A stretch of DNA of 22,244 nt from Mucidula mucida. Lineage: Eukaryota > Basidiomycota > Agaricomycetes > Agaricales > Physalacriaceae. Positions 1-9,206 of the stretch are shown piece by piece. The stretch is from contig JADNYV010000556.1 of assembly GCA_015501055.1 (NCBI GenBank), positions 1 through 22,244 on the forward strand, read 5' to 3'. Numbering within the stretch: position 1 is the first letter of the stretch; the number at the start of each line of letters is the position of its first letter. A program made the translations under genes and the position numbers. A model generated the notes under the pieces. It was not told the DNA's origin. It was given only the letters and a program-made list of their open reading frames with translations, and did not search any database.

Positions 1-231
1 AGGGTAGATGTTATGTAGCAGATACAACTATCTATTTTGGCATTTGACGTGGGAATTGACTTGGCCAAGCGGTAACACGGCGACAGTGGCATGCAGACTC
101 AGACAATTGCCAGACGTTCCGGCCTTCGCAAACGTGATATCGCACCGGCCCTAAACTTTGTCACCTCACGCTGTTTGTTGCTCATTTAACCCAACGCTCA
201 TCTTCGCCACCGCTATACACCACTGTCTGAA
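1..231. other. No recognisable feature upstream of gene A copy 1
   Basis: I see no convincing coding sequence, RNA gene or repeat here. The last part (about 150-231) is only weakly similar to the sequence before the second copy of the downstream gene (about 1474-1560), so it may be the eroded edge of the same repeated unit. The short open frames are what random sequence would give. Confidence 0.4.
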
Positions 232-1043
232 ATGCTGTTCTCTTCCCTACCGTGTGTCATGTCATTCATACATGCTCCTCTGCTAAAGTGATTTCCAGGC
301 TACCAAGCGACAAGCCGCGTGTCGTCAAGTACACCCCATTACCCAGACCAGAAGTCAAACCGCGAATCAGCTCATACGTTCCCTGTAGAGCCCCGTCACC
401 GGAGTAAGTCCCTTTACCCCAGTGAAGCCAAGCTCTTGAATTACTTAGGCCGGATGTTCACCTTGAGGACCCACCAGCCATTCCTGCCGACGTATCCGAT
501 CGCGGCCTTGTAATGTATGGCTACCTCATCGACGACAAGTTTTGTAAAGAAAAAGGGTTCGGCGACACCGTTGATGCATCGGCCGAATTTATAGAGTGCT
601 TGGATGCGCTACGTATAACCACCTTCGCGAAGATGGCTACATTCCCTGAAAACGATGAAATCGAGCTTCTCTACTTCGCTCTACGGGGCCGTGGCGGCTC
701 TGTCTACACCATTGGAGACCGTGGAGTTCCTGCGATCAAGTTGAAGGAGCTAGAGGCCAAAATTGGTCTCAAATCTGCTTGTTGGATTAGTTTTGATGAC
801 GTTTCTCGTGAGTTCGCTTGTTATGCTGCAGTAATTTCCATTCTGAAGAATGGCGACAGAGCCGCCAAAATGATCATTTCATTACTGCACTCAATGTCGT
901 AGTCGGATTCTGTCTTGTTTTCATCTACATATGCTGTCGTCAATACCTCAATCAAGTTTTCCCTCTTTTCGACATTGGACCGAAAAATGCTTGATGTCAA
1001 GTCAAAGCAGCGTGATGACACCAAGAGATATGCACGAGACTAA
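232..1043 (+). pseudogene. Gene A, copy 1: unrecognised intron-containing gene, internally deleted
   Basis: I do not recognise this family. The start is chosen at ATG 232 (MLFSSLP), where splicing keeps one frame. The exon model is 232-251, 299-403 and 449 onward, with introns 252-298 (47 nt, GTGTGT...CAG) and 404-448 (45 nt, GTAAGT...TAG). Exon 2 encodes KPRVVKYTPLPRPEVKPRIS. Exon 3 reads through MYGYLIDDKFCKEKGFGDTV, FYFALRGRGGSVYTIGDRGV-like and KLKELEAKIGLKSACWISFD-like stretches. A possible donor (C|GTGAGT) follows SFDDVS; reading on without splicing gives a stop at 900-902. After about 1090 the copy jumps to sequence matching the far end of the unit, so some 900 bp present in copy 2 are missing. 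The exon and intron lengths match copy 2 exactly, which supports the model. No signal peptide or membrane span is evident in the first 150 residues. The splicing after exon 3 is unresolved. Confidence 0.6.
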
Positions 1044-1262
1044 AAATATAGCATCCAGGGGACGATTGCAGACACCCAAGAGAAAAAGAGTAGGCATGCT
1101 TACGACACGTCGCAATTGCTGCAGCCAGTCAGTGCGCCCAGCGAATGGCCCCTCCGTCGTGTCGGGCTGCCGAGCTCGGCGAACCATTATTCGATCGCGC
1201 ATAGGGTCTAGTAGCTCTTTCTTTTCAACGACGACCTTCATAGTAATTTCTTTCATTTTTCC

Positions 1263-3059
1263 ATGAAACGGCACGCTACCCTGGAGGTTCCAGCTTCAGG
1301 AGGGAAAGTTGAGATCGTCTTTCCGGTGTCCGTCCTGGGGAGGCCTTCCACAACTCTGACCTTTGACATACCTGCTCCTGGTGGAACTATTGTAAGTTCC
1401 TTGTACCTTAGACAACAGTTGTACTGACAAGCCACTCCAGAAGATCAACTTGATGCCAAATGATGTACGGGTGGTACGTATAGATCCCCTTGACGCGTCG
1501 TGCTCTCGACCCTCAGCTTAACGAGTTCCTCTGAACAGCCTGACTCGACACCACCCCGAATGTTATTCTCCTCTCTCCCGTCTGTTGTTTCATTCATACA
1601 TGTTCCTCTACTAAAGTGATTTCCAGGCTACCAATCGACGAGCCGCGGGTCGTCAAGTACACCCCATTACCCAGACCAGAAGTCAAACCGCGAATCAGCT
1701 CCTACGTTCCCCGTAGATACCCGTCACCCGAGTAAGTCGTTTTACCCCAATGAAGACAGGCTCTCGAATTACTCAGGCCGGATGTTCACCTTGAGGACCC
1801 ACCAGCCATTCCTGCCGACTTATCCGATCGCGGGCTTTTGATGTATGGCTACTTCATCGACGCCAAGTTCTGTAAAGAAAAAGGGTTCGGCGACACCGTT
1901 GATGCAGCGAACGATATAATACAGTGCTTGAAAGCGCTACGTATTGTCACCTTCGCGAAGACGGCCACATTCCCTGAAAACGATGAAATCGAGCTTTTCT
2001 ACTTCGCTCTACGGGGCCGTGGCGGCTCTGTCTACACCATTGGAGACCGTGGAGTTCCTGCGATCAAGTTGAAGGAGCTAGAGGCCAAAATTGGTCTCAA
2101 ATCTGCTTGTTGGATTAGTTTTGATGATGTCTCTCGTGAGTTTTCTTTATGCTGCATTAAACTCCACTCTGAAGGATGGCAACAGAACCGCCAAAATGAT
2201 CTCAATGTCGCAGTCCGAGTCTGTCTTGTTTTCATGTTATCACTCACTACTTCAATCAAGTCTGAATTCTTTATATATTGGACCGAAGAATACCTGATGC
2301 CATTGTGCCAACGCGATATCAAGATAACATAGGGTATAGCGTACTGACAAAACGAGATATGTGTTCGAGACTGCAAAAATAGCACGCATCAGGCGATTGT
2401 TAATTTGCAAACACCCAGCAGGGAAGGGGTAGACGCGTCGCAATCGCTGCACCGCCCCGAAATTCACGTAGGAAGCCAATAGGAAGTACCGCCGCAACAA
2501 CCGCTCCATCAAGCCAACGTCCAGAAAGTCGAGAAGGTGACCGAAAATATCGAGGCCACCAACAAGAGAAAACAAACCTAAGGGTACCACCTGACCGCCG
2601 TACAGTCATTGCTCGGGAGAACATCGCGCACCATCTAGAGACGAGCCCCAACAACTGCCCCGACCACGATTACTCCTATGGCAGCCACAAGCTGCAAGTT
2701 CACCCAAACGGCAGCGTTCAAATTGTCATTGAACCCAGTGGATGTCACAGATCCTGAACTCGTCGAAGAACCAGACCTCTCCGAGCTTGTGCTAGAAATA
2801 GGCGATAGAGGGCGGTCGGGGTCCTGGCCCGTAAATGTCACCTTCGGTACTGACAGACCTTGCGCATCGCACTGGACTGTGAGGCCTACACGCGCATACA
2901 CGTTGAATACACACCTGAGGCATATCGATAGGGCGACTTACTGTCGAATTTTGTGTAATCCGTCACGCCAATGTTGTTTCCTACGCATTCGACACATTCG
3001 ACGAAGCTGTGTACGAATTCGGAGGTGCAAGAAATCTAGAATATGAACTGAGTCTGTAG
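1263..3059 (+). pseudogene. Gene A, copy 2: longest copy, with possible extra 5' exons
   Basis: The family is unrecognised. Possible exons are 1263-1391 (begins MKRHATLEVPASGGK), 1441-1473, 1539-1579, 1627-1731 and 1777-2135. Introns are 1392-1440, 1474-1538, 1580-1626 and 1732-1776 (45-65 nt, with plausible branch sites such as CTGAC). All phases agree, giving a single open frame into LPIDEPRVVKYTPLPRPEV and MYGYFIDAKFCKEKGF. It is an inference that the first exons belong to the same gene; they could be a separate gene ending near 1473. After 2135 coding-like stretches continue in changing frames: IPDAIVPTRYQDNIG, then HKLQVHPNGSVQIVIEPSG, VDVTDPELVEEPDLSELV, CEAYTRIHVEYTPEAYR and finally VSYAFDTFDEAVYEFGGA, ending EYELSL and TAG at 3057-3059. 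At least two frame jumps and an in-frame TAG after AYR mark it as broken. The IEP/VDVTDPEL frame jump is shared with copy 3. Confidence 0.6.
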
Positions 3060-3440
3060 TCAGTAAACAGGCATTGACTTGTCTGTCGAATAGCAAGAAC
3101 GGACTTCGTCAGTAAGGGTGTCGGCGACGACACATCTTGCCTGACATTCTGAAGGAACGTCATTTTGATTCCCTGCAGAGACATCGTTGACAGAAACCGC
3201 CGCGAGAGCTCCGAGCAAGGACAAGAAGACGCATGTTGACAGCAAGGGAAGAAAGCGCGGGGTGGGGTGGATGTTCGAGAGCAAGCGCGCATTTCCTGTG
3301 TTGGTAAGAATCAAAATCAAAGGCATGATAAGAAGAGAAGTTATGATGTGCGCCCGACAACACCGTCGTGCCGGACTGCCGAGCTCGCATTGTTCGATCG
3401 CGTAAAGGGTCGTATTGAAGCTCTGTCTCTGCTCAACCAC
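3060..3440 (-). CDS. Possible small cysteine-containing secreted protein fragment (weak)
   Basis: The minus-strand frame holds a hydrophobic stretch (STCVFLSLLGALAAVSVN) that could be a signal peptide. It is followed by VPSECQARCVVADTLTDEV and RSCYSTDKSMPVY, then a stop at 3060-3062. The same minus-strand reading, with the same stop position, survives in the third gene A unit (about 6747-6848; one Tyr becomes Cys), where it is cut off by the inverted-repeat junction. Spaced cysteines after a signal-like segment are common in fungal secreted proteins, but the hydrophobic part has no clean ATG in this frame: the nearby ATG lies in another frame. It may be a shadow of plus-strand DNA. Function unknown. 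Confidence 0.22.
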   Translation of the reverse strand: MVEQRQSFNTTLYAIEQCELGSPARRCCRAHIITSLLIMPLILILTNTGNARLLSNIHPTPRFLPLLSTCVFLSLLGALAAVSVNDVSAGNQNDVPSECQARCVVADTLTDEVRSCYSTDKSMPVY

Positions 3441-3498
3441 GATTTCATAGGGCCTTCACAGTGCTTTCATTCATTTCCTCGTGAATAAGCACGCTACC

Positions 3499-3759
3499 AT
3501 GGAAGTTCCAGCCTCAGGAGGAAAAGTTGAGATTGTCTTTCCGGTGTCCGTCCCGGGGAGGCCTTCCGCAACTCTGACCTTTGACATACCTGCTCCTGGT
3601 GGGACAGTACGCTGCACGACGATGTTGGCGCGAAACTCGCCGACTGATAGAGCAAAAGCTATCAGTTACGTGGAACAGGCTGTGAGTGTTATTGAACAGA
3701 GCATTGACAACTTGAACAACGAGGTATGTAGATACTCTCCCCCCTCCTCCTTCTTATGA
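3499..3759 (+). pseudogene. Chimeric open frame: gene A-unit exon fused to SPO22-like exon
   Basis: The first half repeats the exon that starts at ATG 1263 (EVPASGGKVEIVFPVSV and LTFDIPAPGGT). Here the homologous start codon is GTG (3481), so the first usable ATG is 3499. Around 3610-3620 the sequence switches to the SPO22-like exon CTTMLARNSPTDRAKAIS / YVEQAVSVIEQSIDNLNNE, which is found on the opposite strand at 8094-8276. The frame stays open across the switch. A donor GAG|GTATGT at 3723/3724 and a 45-nt intron (3724-3768) lead into AYPMDERFWLPSMSYNTGFE. Without splicing the frame ends at 3759. The fusion point is the outer edge of the left inverted-repeat arm, so this is a product of rearrangement and not an ancestral gene. 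Whether it is transcribed cannot be told from the sequence. Confidence 0.65.
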
Positions 3760-4072
3760 TCTCCGTAGGCTTATCCCATGGATGAGCGTTTCTGGTTGCC
3801 CAGCATGTCGTACAACACTGGTTTTGAGTGTCTTGAGTCAGCCTTCACTTGGCCGGTGCTTTCAAGAGACTGATGCTTCTGACAAGGCCTCGGCGTTGGA
3901 TGAGGCGAAGCGCTGATTTGAACCGTCGATTGTTATTTGTAGGCTTGTCCCTGAAGGAACGGAGCGAGCTGAAAAGGTAAGGGGTGTTCTCAGATGCTCA
4001 TAGTGTAACTGATGGTTTCAGTAGATTTCAGAAACATACAGAGAACTGCTTTCGCGATATGGACCTCATTGA
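3616..4072 (+). pseudogene. Duplicated 3' end of SPO22/ZIP4-like pseudogene
   Basis: Three exon remnants are readable: about 3616-3723, 3769-3976 and 4024-4072. They encode RAKAISYVEQAVSVIEQSID, AYPMDERFWLPSMSYNTGFE, then (after a frameshift) TDASDKASALDEAKR, a TGA stop at 3914-3916 where the family has Trp, FEPSIVICRLVPEGTERAEK, and a last exon ISETYRELLSRYGPH with the natural stop at 4070-4072. Introns are 3724-3768 and about 3977-4023. The order and wording match the C-terminal region of SPO22/ZIP4-like proteins as I remember the family. The frameshift and the TGA are also present in the right-arm copy, so the gene was already dead when copied. This copy lacks everything upstream of the RAKAIS exon. 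Confidence 0.72.
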
Positions 4073-4967
4073 CGAATTCTGTCTCGTTCTCTATGGCCCT
4101 TTCTAGATCTTGATGTATCACTATGTTCTTGCTTTCTGTTTGCGGATTGCGTATCTCGTTCTTTGTCTGTGTCTGCTGCTTTCCTCTGTTTTGCTTGTAT
4201 GAAAACAATGTTATTGAAATATGTAGGCGGCACCTTTGCTCTCGAATCTCTGATGAGTTCACGTCAGGCTTCTGTACTCGGAGGGAGTGATGCGACGCAG
4301 AGGCCCAACTTGCACGGGATTTGACTGACAAGTGTTTGCTTTGAGGTCCCTCCCAGTATATATAAGATTTCAACAGTGTTCGCATCCTGCGCCCTTGATG
4401 TCCTATCAAGCTTGACAGAACACCGTCAGGCAAAGAAGGCCTTCATGGCATCCATGCTAGAAGATAGAGTTACCCCTTTTTTTACCGGATGTGAAGAAAT
4501 CCGCGGAAAAGCAGGACGAGCATTGTCATGGTTGCGCAAGCTTCACTCTTGAAATGATTGCTTGGTCGCCGAAAGAGTGTATGTAGCGCGGTGTTATGAT
4601 GCTCTGGTCAATGAGGAGTGGACACTGCTTATGTACCCTTGAGCTTTCCATGAAATTAAGTGAAGGCAAAATGGTCAGAAGCAAATTCTATTATTCCATC
4701 TAAGTGCTAGAATGATGGCAGTAATATAATTGTCACAGAGGATCAAGTGGTAGCACTAAGCCCTCTCCTGCATGTTCAGGCAGGCGGGTGCAGGCACGTG
4801 GGAGATGTTGGTGGACATCAGCACAATGGTTTTTCAGCTCCTCTGGACTGACCAAGGACTGACTTTAATAAGAGGGCCGATTGACTGTCCTTTTTTGGAA
4901 GCGCAAGGCTGTCTTCAATATTCATGTTGACCATTTCGGGAGATGGTATGCCCATCGCCATCTCTCT
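3616..4967 (+). repeat. Left arm of a ~1.35-kb inverted repeat
   Basis: This is the reverse complement of 6850-8201. Paired positions add up to 11817 at every point I checked (for example 3990/7827, 4433/7384 and 4967/6850), so there is no net indel between the arms. The arms look about 98-99% identical internally and diverge more in the outermost 30 bp. The arm holds the 3' end of the SPO22-like pseudogene (to 4072), then about 900 bp with no gene I recognise. No terminal motif or target duplication is visible, so this looks like a segmental inverted duplication and not a DNA transposon. Confidence 0.9.
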
Positions 4968-5629
4968 ATTGCCTGCTCAATATATCTATAGGATGTCTAT
5001 ATGACTTTCCCTTGGAAGTTGATTGATGAAATTATCTCTTGCAACCAGGACAACATTGGTGTCAAAAATCTGGCACGCGGCAGCGTTTCAATACCTCTTC
5101 TTGGAGGCCTCCTTCCTTTTTAAGAACGACTTCGTTCGATAGAGACTAATATGTGCGTTTTTACCCCACGCCACTCAATCTGTTCGCAGTGTGGTGGTTG
5201 ACCTGGGTAAAACACACAGACTGCAGGAGCGCGCAAAGTCTATACCAACTGGGTTCGTCATGCGTGCAAAGTTGAGCGACGCACCATACATGGCCGTTAA
5301 ATTCAGCTCTTGATTGCATGTTTCCAAAAGATTCTGAATTCGACTTGATCCTTCCTATCATGCACAATGCAACCAGTCTTGATTGGACAATGCCCTCTCT
5401 AAAGGACGGATTCAATCCAACTACTGCCAATACTGCACACTTCCTATCGTCTTCATCAAATAACACCCAGCTCTAGCCACCTCCTTCATCCAGACGTTCA
5501 AGGACACTTCATAAGTTTTTTCCACAAGCTGCATAAATGTATATTCTTGTTGTGGGACCCATTGAATTTAGTTCACGTCTTCTCTGTGTTGAATATTCCC
5601 AGATAAGCCAATGTTGCTGAGGTCGCGCA
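4968..5629. other. Spacer of the inverted repeat, left part: no recognisable gene
   Basis: This is the part of the loop between the left arm and gene A copy 3. A minus-strand open frame of 101 codons (5161-5466) exists, but I recognise no motif in it. The plus strand between about 5195 and 5310 also reads as an open stretch (KTHRLQERAKSIPTGFVMR). Neither has a clear gene structure. The sequence is AT-richer than its surroundings near 4975-5050 and 5520-5600. Confidence 0.4.
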
Positions 5630-6746
5630 TGACACAATTGAGCTTTTCTACTTCGCGCTACGAGGCTCCGGCGGCATCATCCGCACGTTGATTAAACTGA
5701 AGGAGCTAGAGGCTAAAATGGGTCTTAAATCTGCTTTTTGGATTAGTTTTGATGATGTCTCTCGTGAGTTTGCTTGTTATGCTGCATTTTCAACTCTGAA
5801 GAATGGCAACAGAGCCGCCAAAATGATCATTCCATTACTCCACTCACTGTTGTTGTCCGAGTCTGTCTTGTTTTTATTTATATATGCTGTCCTCAATACT
5901 TCAATCAAGTCGAGAATCTCTATACATTGGACCAAAAAATTCCTGATGCCATTGTGCCAACACGATATCCAGATAACATAGGGTATAACATACTGACCAA
6001 ACAAGATATGTGTTTAAGACTGCAAAATAGCACGCCTCAGGTGATTGCCAATTTGCAGACACCCAGTAGAGAAGGAGTAGACACATCGCAATTGCAGCCT
6101 GATCGCCACCGCCCCCGAAATTCATGTAGGAAACCAATAGGAAGTACCGCCGCAAAAACTGCTCTATTGAGCCGACGTCCAGAAAGTCGAGAAGGTGGCC
6201 AAAAATATTGAGGCCACCAGAAAGCATAAGCTGCGTGTACCACCTGACCGCCCATTGCTCAACAAGCAGGGGAGAACATTGCACCATCTAGAGACAAGCC
6301 CCACAACTGCCCCGACCACAATAACTTCTATAGCAGCCACAAGCTGCAAGTTCACCCAAACTGCAGCGTCCAAATGGTCACTGAACCCAGTGGATGTCAC
6401 AGAACCTGAACTGCCCAAAGCCATTGAGGAACCAGTAGTCCTCAATGTCTCTGACTCCGAGCTCGTGCTACTCCACGTAGAGATAGGAGATAGAGGGTGG
6501 TTGGGGTCTTGGCCCAAAAATGACAGCTTCAATATTGACAGACCTTGCACATCACACTGGGGCCTACACGCGCATACACGTTGCATACACGCTTGAGGCA
6601 TACCGATAAGGCGACTTACTGTCAATAATACCCTGGAATTCTGTGTAATCCATCATGCCAATGTTGTTTCCTACACATTCGACACATTCGACGAAGCTGT
6701 ATGCAAATTTGGAGGTGCAAGAAAAGAATATGAACTGAGTCTGTAG
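5630..6746 (+). pseudogene. Gene A, copy 3: 5'-truncated copy inside the inverted-repeat loop
   Basis: Similarity to copies 1 and 2 starts abruptly near 5630 (IELFYFALRG region), so all upstream exons are missing. It continues through KLKELEAKMGLKSAFWISFD and a conserved C|GTGAGT donor near 5763, then QVENLYTLDQKIPDAIVPT, RYPDNIGYNILTKQDM and VEKVAKNIEATRKHKLRV. Next come HKLQV-equivalent and VDVTEPELP segments, and it ends FDTFDEAVCKFGGARKEYEL with TAG at 6744-6746. Compared with copy 2 it has a longer insert (about 40 bp, PKAIEEPVVLNVSDSE) and lacks the TGTGAG that carries the CEAYTRIH frame. Multiple frame jumps make it non-functional. Downstream similarity to copy 2 stops at about 6848, exactly where the right inverted-repeat arm begins. 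Confidence 0.62.
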
Positions 6747-6849
6747 TTAGTAAACAGGCATTGACTTGTCTGTAGAACAGCAAGAACGGACTTCGTCAGT
6801 AAGGGTGTCGGCGACGACACATCTTGCCTGACATTCTGAAGGAACATCA

Positions 6850-8201
6850 AGAGAGATGGCGATGGGCCTACCATCTCCCGAAATGGTCGACATGAACATT
6901 GAAGACAGCCTTGCGCTTCCAAAAAAGGACAGTCAATCGGCCCTCTTATTAAAGTCAGTCCTTGGTCAGTCCAGAGGAGCTGAAAAACCATTGTGCTGAT
7001 GCCCACCAACATCTCCCGCGCGCCTGCACCCGCCTGCCTGAACATGCAGGAGAGGGCTTAGTGCTACCACTCGATCCTCTGCGACAATTATATTACTGCC
7101 ATCATTCTAGCACTTAGATGGAATAATAGAATTTGCTTCTGACCATTTTGCCTTCACTTAATTTCATGGAAAGCTCAAGGGTACATAAGCAGTGTCCACT
7201 CCTCATTGACCAGAGCATCATAACACCGCGCTACATACACTCTTTCGGCGACCAAGCAATCATTTCAAGAGTGAAGCTTGCGCAACCATGACAATGCTCG
7301 TCCTGCTTTTCCGCGGATTTCTTCACATCCGGTAAAAAAAGGGGTAACTCTATCTTCTAGCATGGATGCCATGAAGGCCTTCTTTGCCTGACGGTGTTCT
7401 GTCAAGCTTGATAGGACATCAAGGGCGCAGGATGCGAACACTGTTGAAATCTTATATATACTGGGAGGGACCTCAAAGCAAACACTTGTCAGTCAAATCC
7501 CGTGCAAGTCGGGCCTCTGCGTCGCATCACTCCCTCCGAGTACAGAAGCCTGACATGAACTCGTCAGAGATTCGAGAGCAAAGGTGCCGCCTACATATTT
7601 CAATAACATTGTTTTCATACAAGCAAAACAGAGGAAAGCAGCAGACACAGACAAAGAACGAGATACGCAATCCGCAAACAGAAAGCAAGAACATAGTGAT
7701 ACATCAAGATCTAGAAAGGGCCATAGAGAACGAGACAGAATTCGTCAATGAGGTCCATATCGCGAAAGCAGTTCTCTGTATGTTTCTGAAATCTACTGAA
7801 ACCATCAGTTACACTATAAGCATCTGAGAACACCCCTTACCTTTTCAGCTCGCTCCGTTCCTTCAGGGACAAGCCTACAAATAACAATCGACGGTTCAAA
7901 TCAGCGCTTCGCCTCATCCAACGCCGAGGCCTTGTCAGAAGCATCAGTCTCTTGAAAGCACCGGCCAAGTGAAGGCTGACTCAAGACACTCAAAACCAGT
8001 GTTGTACGACATGCTGGGCAACCAGAAACGCTCATCCATGGGATAAGCCTACGGAGATCATAAGAAGGAGGAGGGGGGAGAGTATCTACATACCTCGTTG
8101 TTCAAGTTGTCAATGCTCTGTTCAATAACACTCACAGCCTGTTCCACGTAACTGATAGCTTTTGCTCTATCAGTCGACAAGTTTTGCGCCAACATTGTTG
8201 T
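6850..8201 (-). repeat. Right arm of the ~1.35-kb inverted repeat
   Basis: This is the partner of 3616-4967. Its inner edge (6850) joins directly to truncated gene A copy 3. At its outer edge the SPO22-like sequence runs on without a break, which marks this arm as the probable source and the left arm as the copy. The inner 900 bp (6850-7744) lie downstream of the SPO22-like stop codon and contain no recognised gene. A 147-codon plus-strand frame at 7384-7827 runs antisense to the pseudogene end and is not supported as a gene. Confidence 0.88.
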
Positions 8202-8966
8202 ACAAATCGCGCAAAGCCGTCTTGAAAACTTCTCGATCGAGAGTGAATTATGGTCAAGACTTGCCCGGAGAATTGCCTGTCCGAATGACGTGAAACCAAA
8301 GCCGAAAACACAGCACTAACTTCAAGGCTGTCGTAGAGAACTGCGGTGGAGAAGGCAGCACCATACTTTACATCAGCAGACTAACGACCTACCATCTACC
8401 GGACAATCCTTCTCAGCCCACTGGAACAAGTGTCATAATACAATGGGCAGGTCATGAACCGGTAATATACTAGAATGTCTGTGATGGCCTTGTAGGTGCT
8501 AGCCGCCAGCGGGCCAGCCAAAACGGTGTCCTATCATTGCAGCGGTGAGGCCTGAATGCTTCACTGAGGACAAGAGAACGTACCCCAACGATGCTGGACA
8601 TCCCGTCCCAATCCTTCAACAGAGCCAATAACTCTACCTCGAAGACTCGCAATGCATGTATAAAATGTTGTAATCAAGTAGCATCACTCTCCTCCAGTAT
8701 TACCGCCTTCTCCGAGATCTCCTAGATCCTTTTCCGACATGCTTCCACTTGGACTGTCAAGTTGCGAGCCTTTTCTTCCTAAAAACAATCAGAGACATCC
8801 ACGAGAACTGCAAGCACTTACATTAATGGTATCGTCCGTGGTGTCTTGCCGGGCTTGGCGAAAGGCAAAAACTAAACAAAGTCAAGCCATTGCGATGTCC
8901 TGTTTCACGATAACACACACCCCAACCGGATACACCAGAGAACGAGGTAATAGATAGATGCATATA
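7745..8966 (-). pseudogene. SPO22: SPO22/ZIP4-like pseudogene, block 4 (C-terminal part)
   Basis: This is the last part of a meiotic SPO22/ZIP4-type gene; in the family, TPR-rich proteins act in meiotic crossover formation and synapsis. Readable exons on the minus strand are 8966-8936 (MHLSITSFSG), 8871-8822 (FAFRQARQDTTDDTIN), 8778-8584 (QHFIHALRVFEVELLALLKD), 8530-8471 (AGPLAASTYKAITDIL), 8420-8400 (WAEKDCP), a damaged exon near 8340-8321, 8276-8094 (AILRASLDHNSLSIEKFSRR), 8048-7841 and 7793-7745. Introns are 43-60 nt with GT...AG ends. Lesions are TAG at 8722-8724, TGA at 8674-8676, a frameshift near 7950-7990 and TGA at 7901-7903 (Trp expected). The block begins exactly at the copia target duplication, and its first codons continue block 3. 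I assign the family from remembered wording, not from a search. Confidence 0.75.
8962..8966. repeat. Target-site duplication (left), ATATA
   Basis: ATATA stands directly before the first LTR base (TGTTAG at 8967) and again directly after the last LTR base (14466). A 5-bp duplication is the usual length for Ty1/copia integration. The duplicated bases fall inside the SPO22-like coding exon. Confidence 0.9.
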
Positions 8967-9206
8967 TGTTAGAACCTAACGACACACACACACGTCAGTA
9001 CGCCTTAGTCGTGGTAGAAAGACTTTAATATAATGTACCTAACGACACACACACACGTCAGTACGCTGTAACTAATATCAGCTAGTGTATCGAGGTACGA
9101 GGAACGGTTCGCTTACCCTTAGTCGTGGTAGAAAGACTAAGGGCAAGCTAACCAATCGATCCTGCATTATGCGATTCGGATCATGTGGGCGCCATGAAAA
9201 CCAACA
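8967..9206 (-). repeat. 3' LTR of the copia element (240 bp)
   Basis: Its twin is at 14227-14466. Inside it lies a 28-bp direct repeat (8975-9002 and 9038-9065, containing a CA run). There is also a hairpin: CCCTTAGTC (9116-9124) pairs perfectly with GACTAAGGG (9135-9143) across a 10-nt loop, and the stem extends by GCTT/AAGC with one mismatch. Confidence 0.95.

Noticed and set aside
2635..2901. Minus-strand frame with a membrane-like stretch (LVAAIGVIVVGAVVG), also in copy 3
   Set aside because: It is opposite plus-strand segments that read as gene A protein (HKLQVHPNGSVQ); its conservation follows from the duplication.
3990..4433. 147-codon minus-strand open frame, repeated on the other strand at 7384-7827
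   Set aside because: It is open in both arms only because the arms are near-identical. It runs antisense over the SPO22-like last exons and shows no motif, and its first residues come from non-coding sequence.
3616..8201. A DNA transposon with 1.35-kb terminal inverted repeats
   Set aside because: The arms contain host pseudogene exons, one arm continues into the rest of that gene, there is no transposase in the loop and no target duplication.
8981..8996. CA-run microsatellites in the LTR as independent repeats
   Set aside because: They are short and occur identically in both LTRs as part of the 28-bp LTR repeat.
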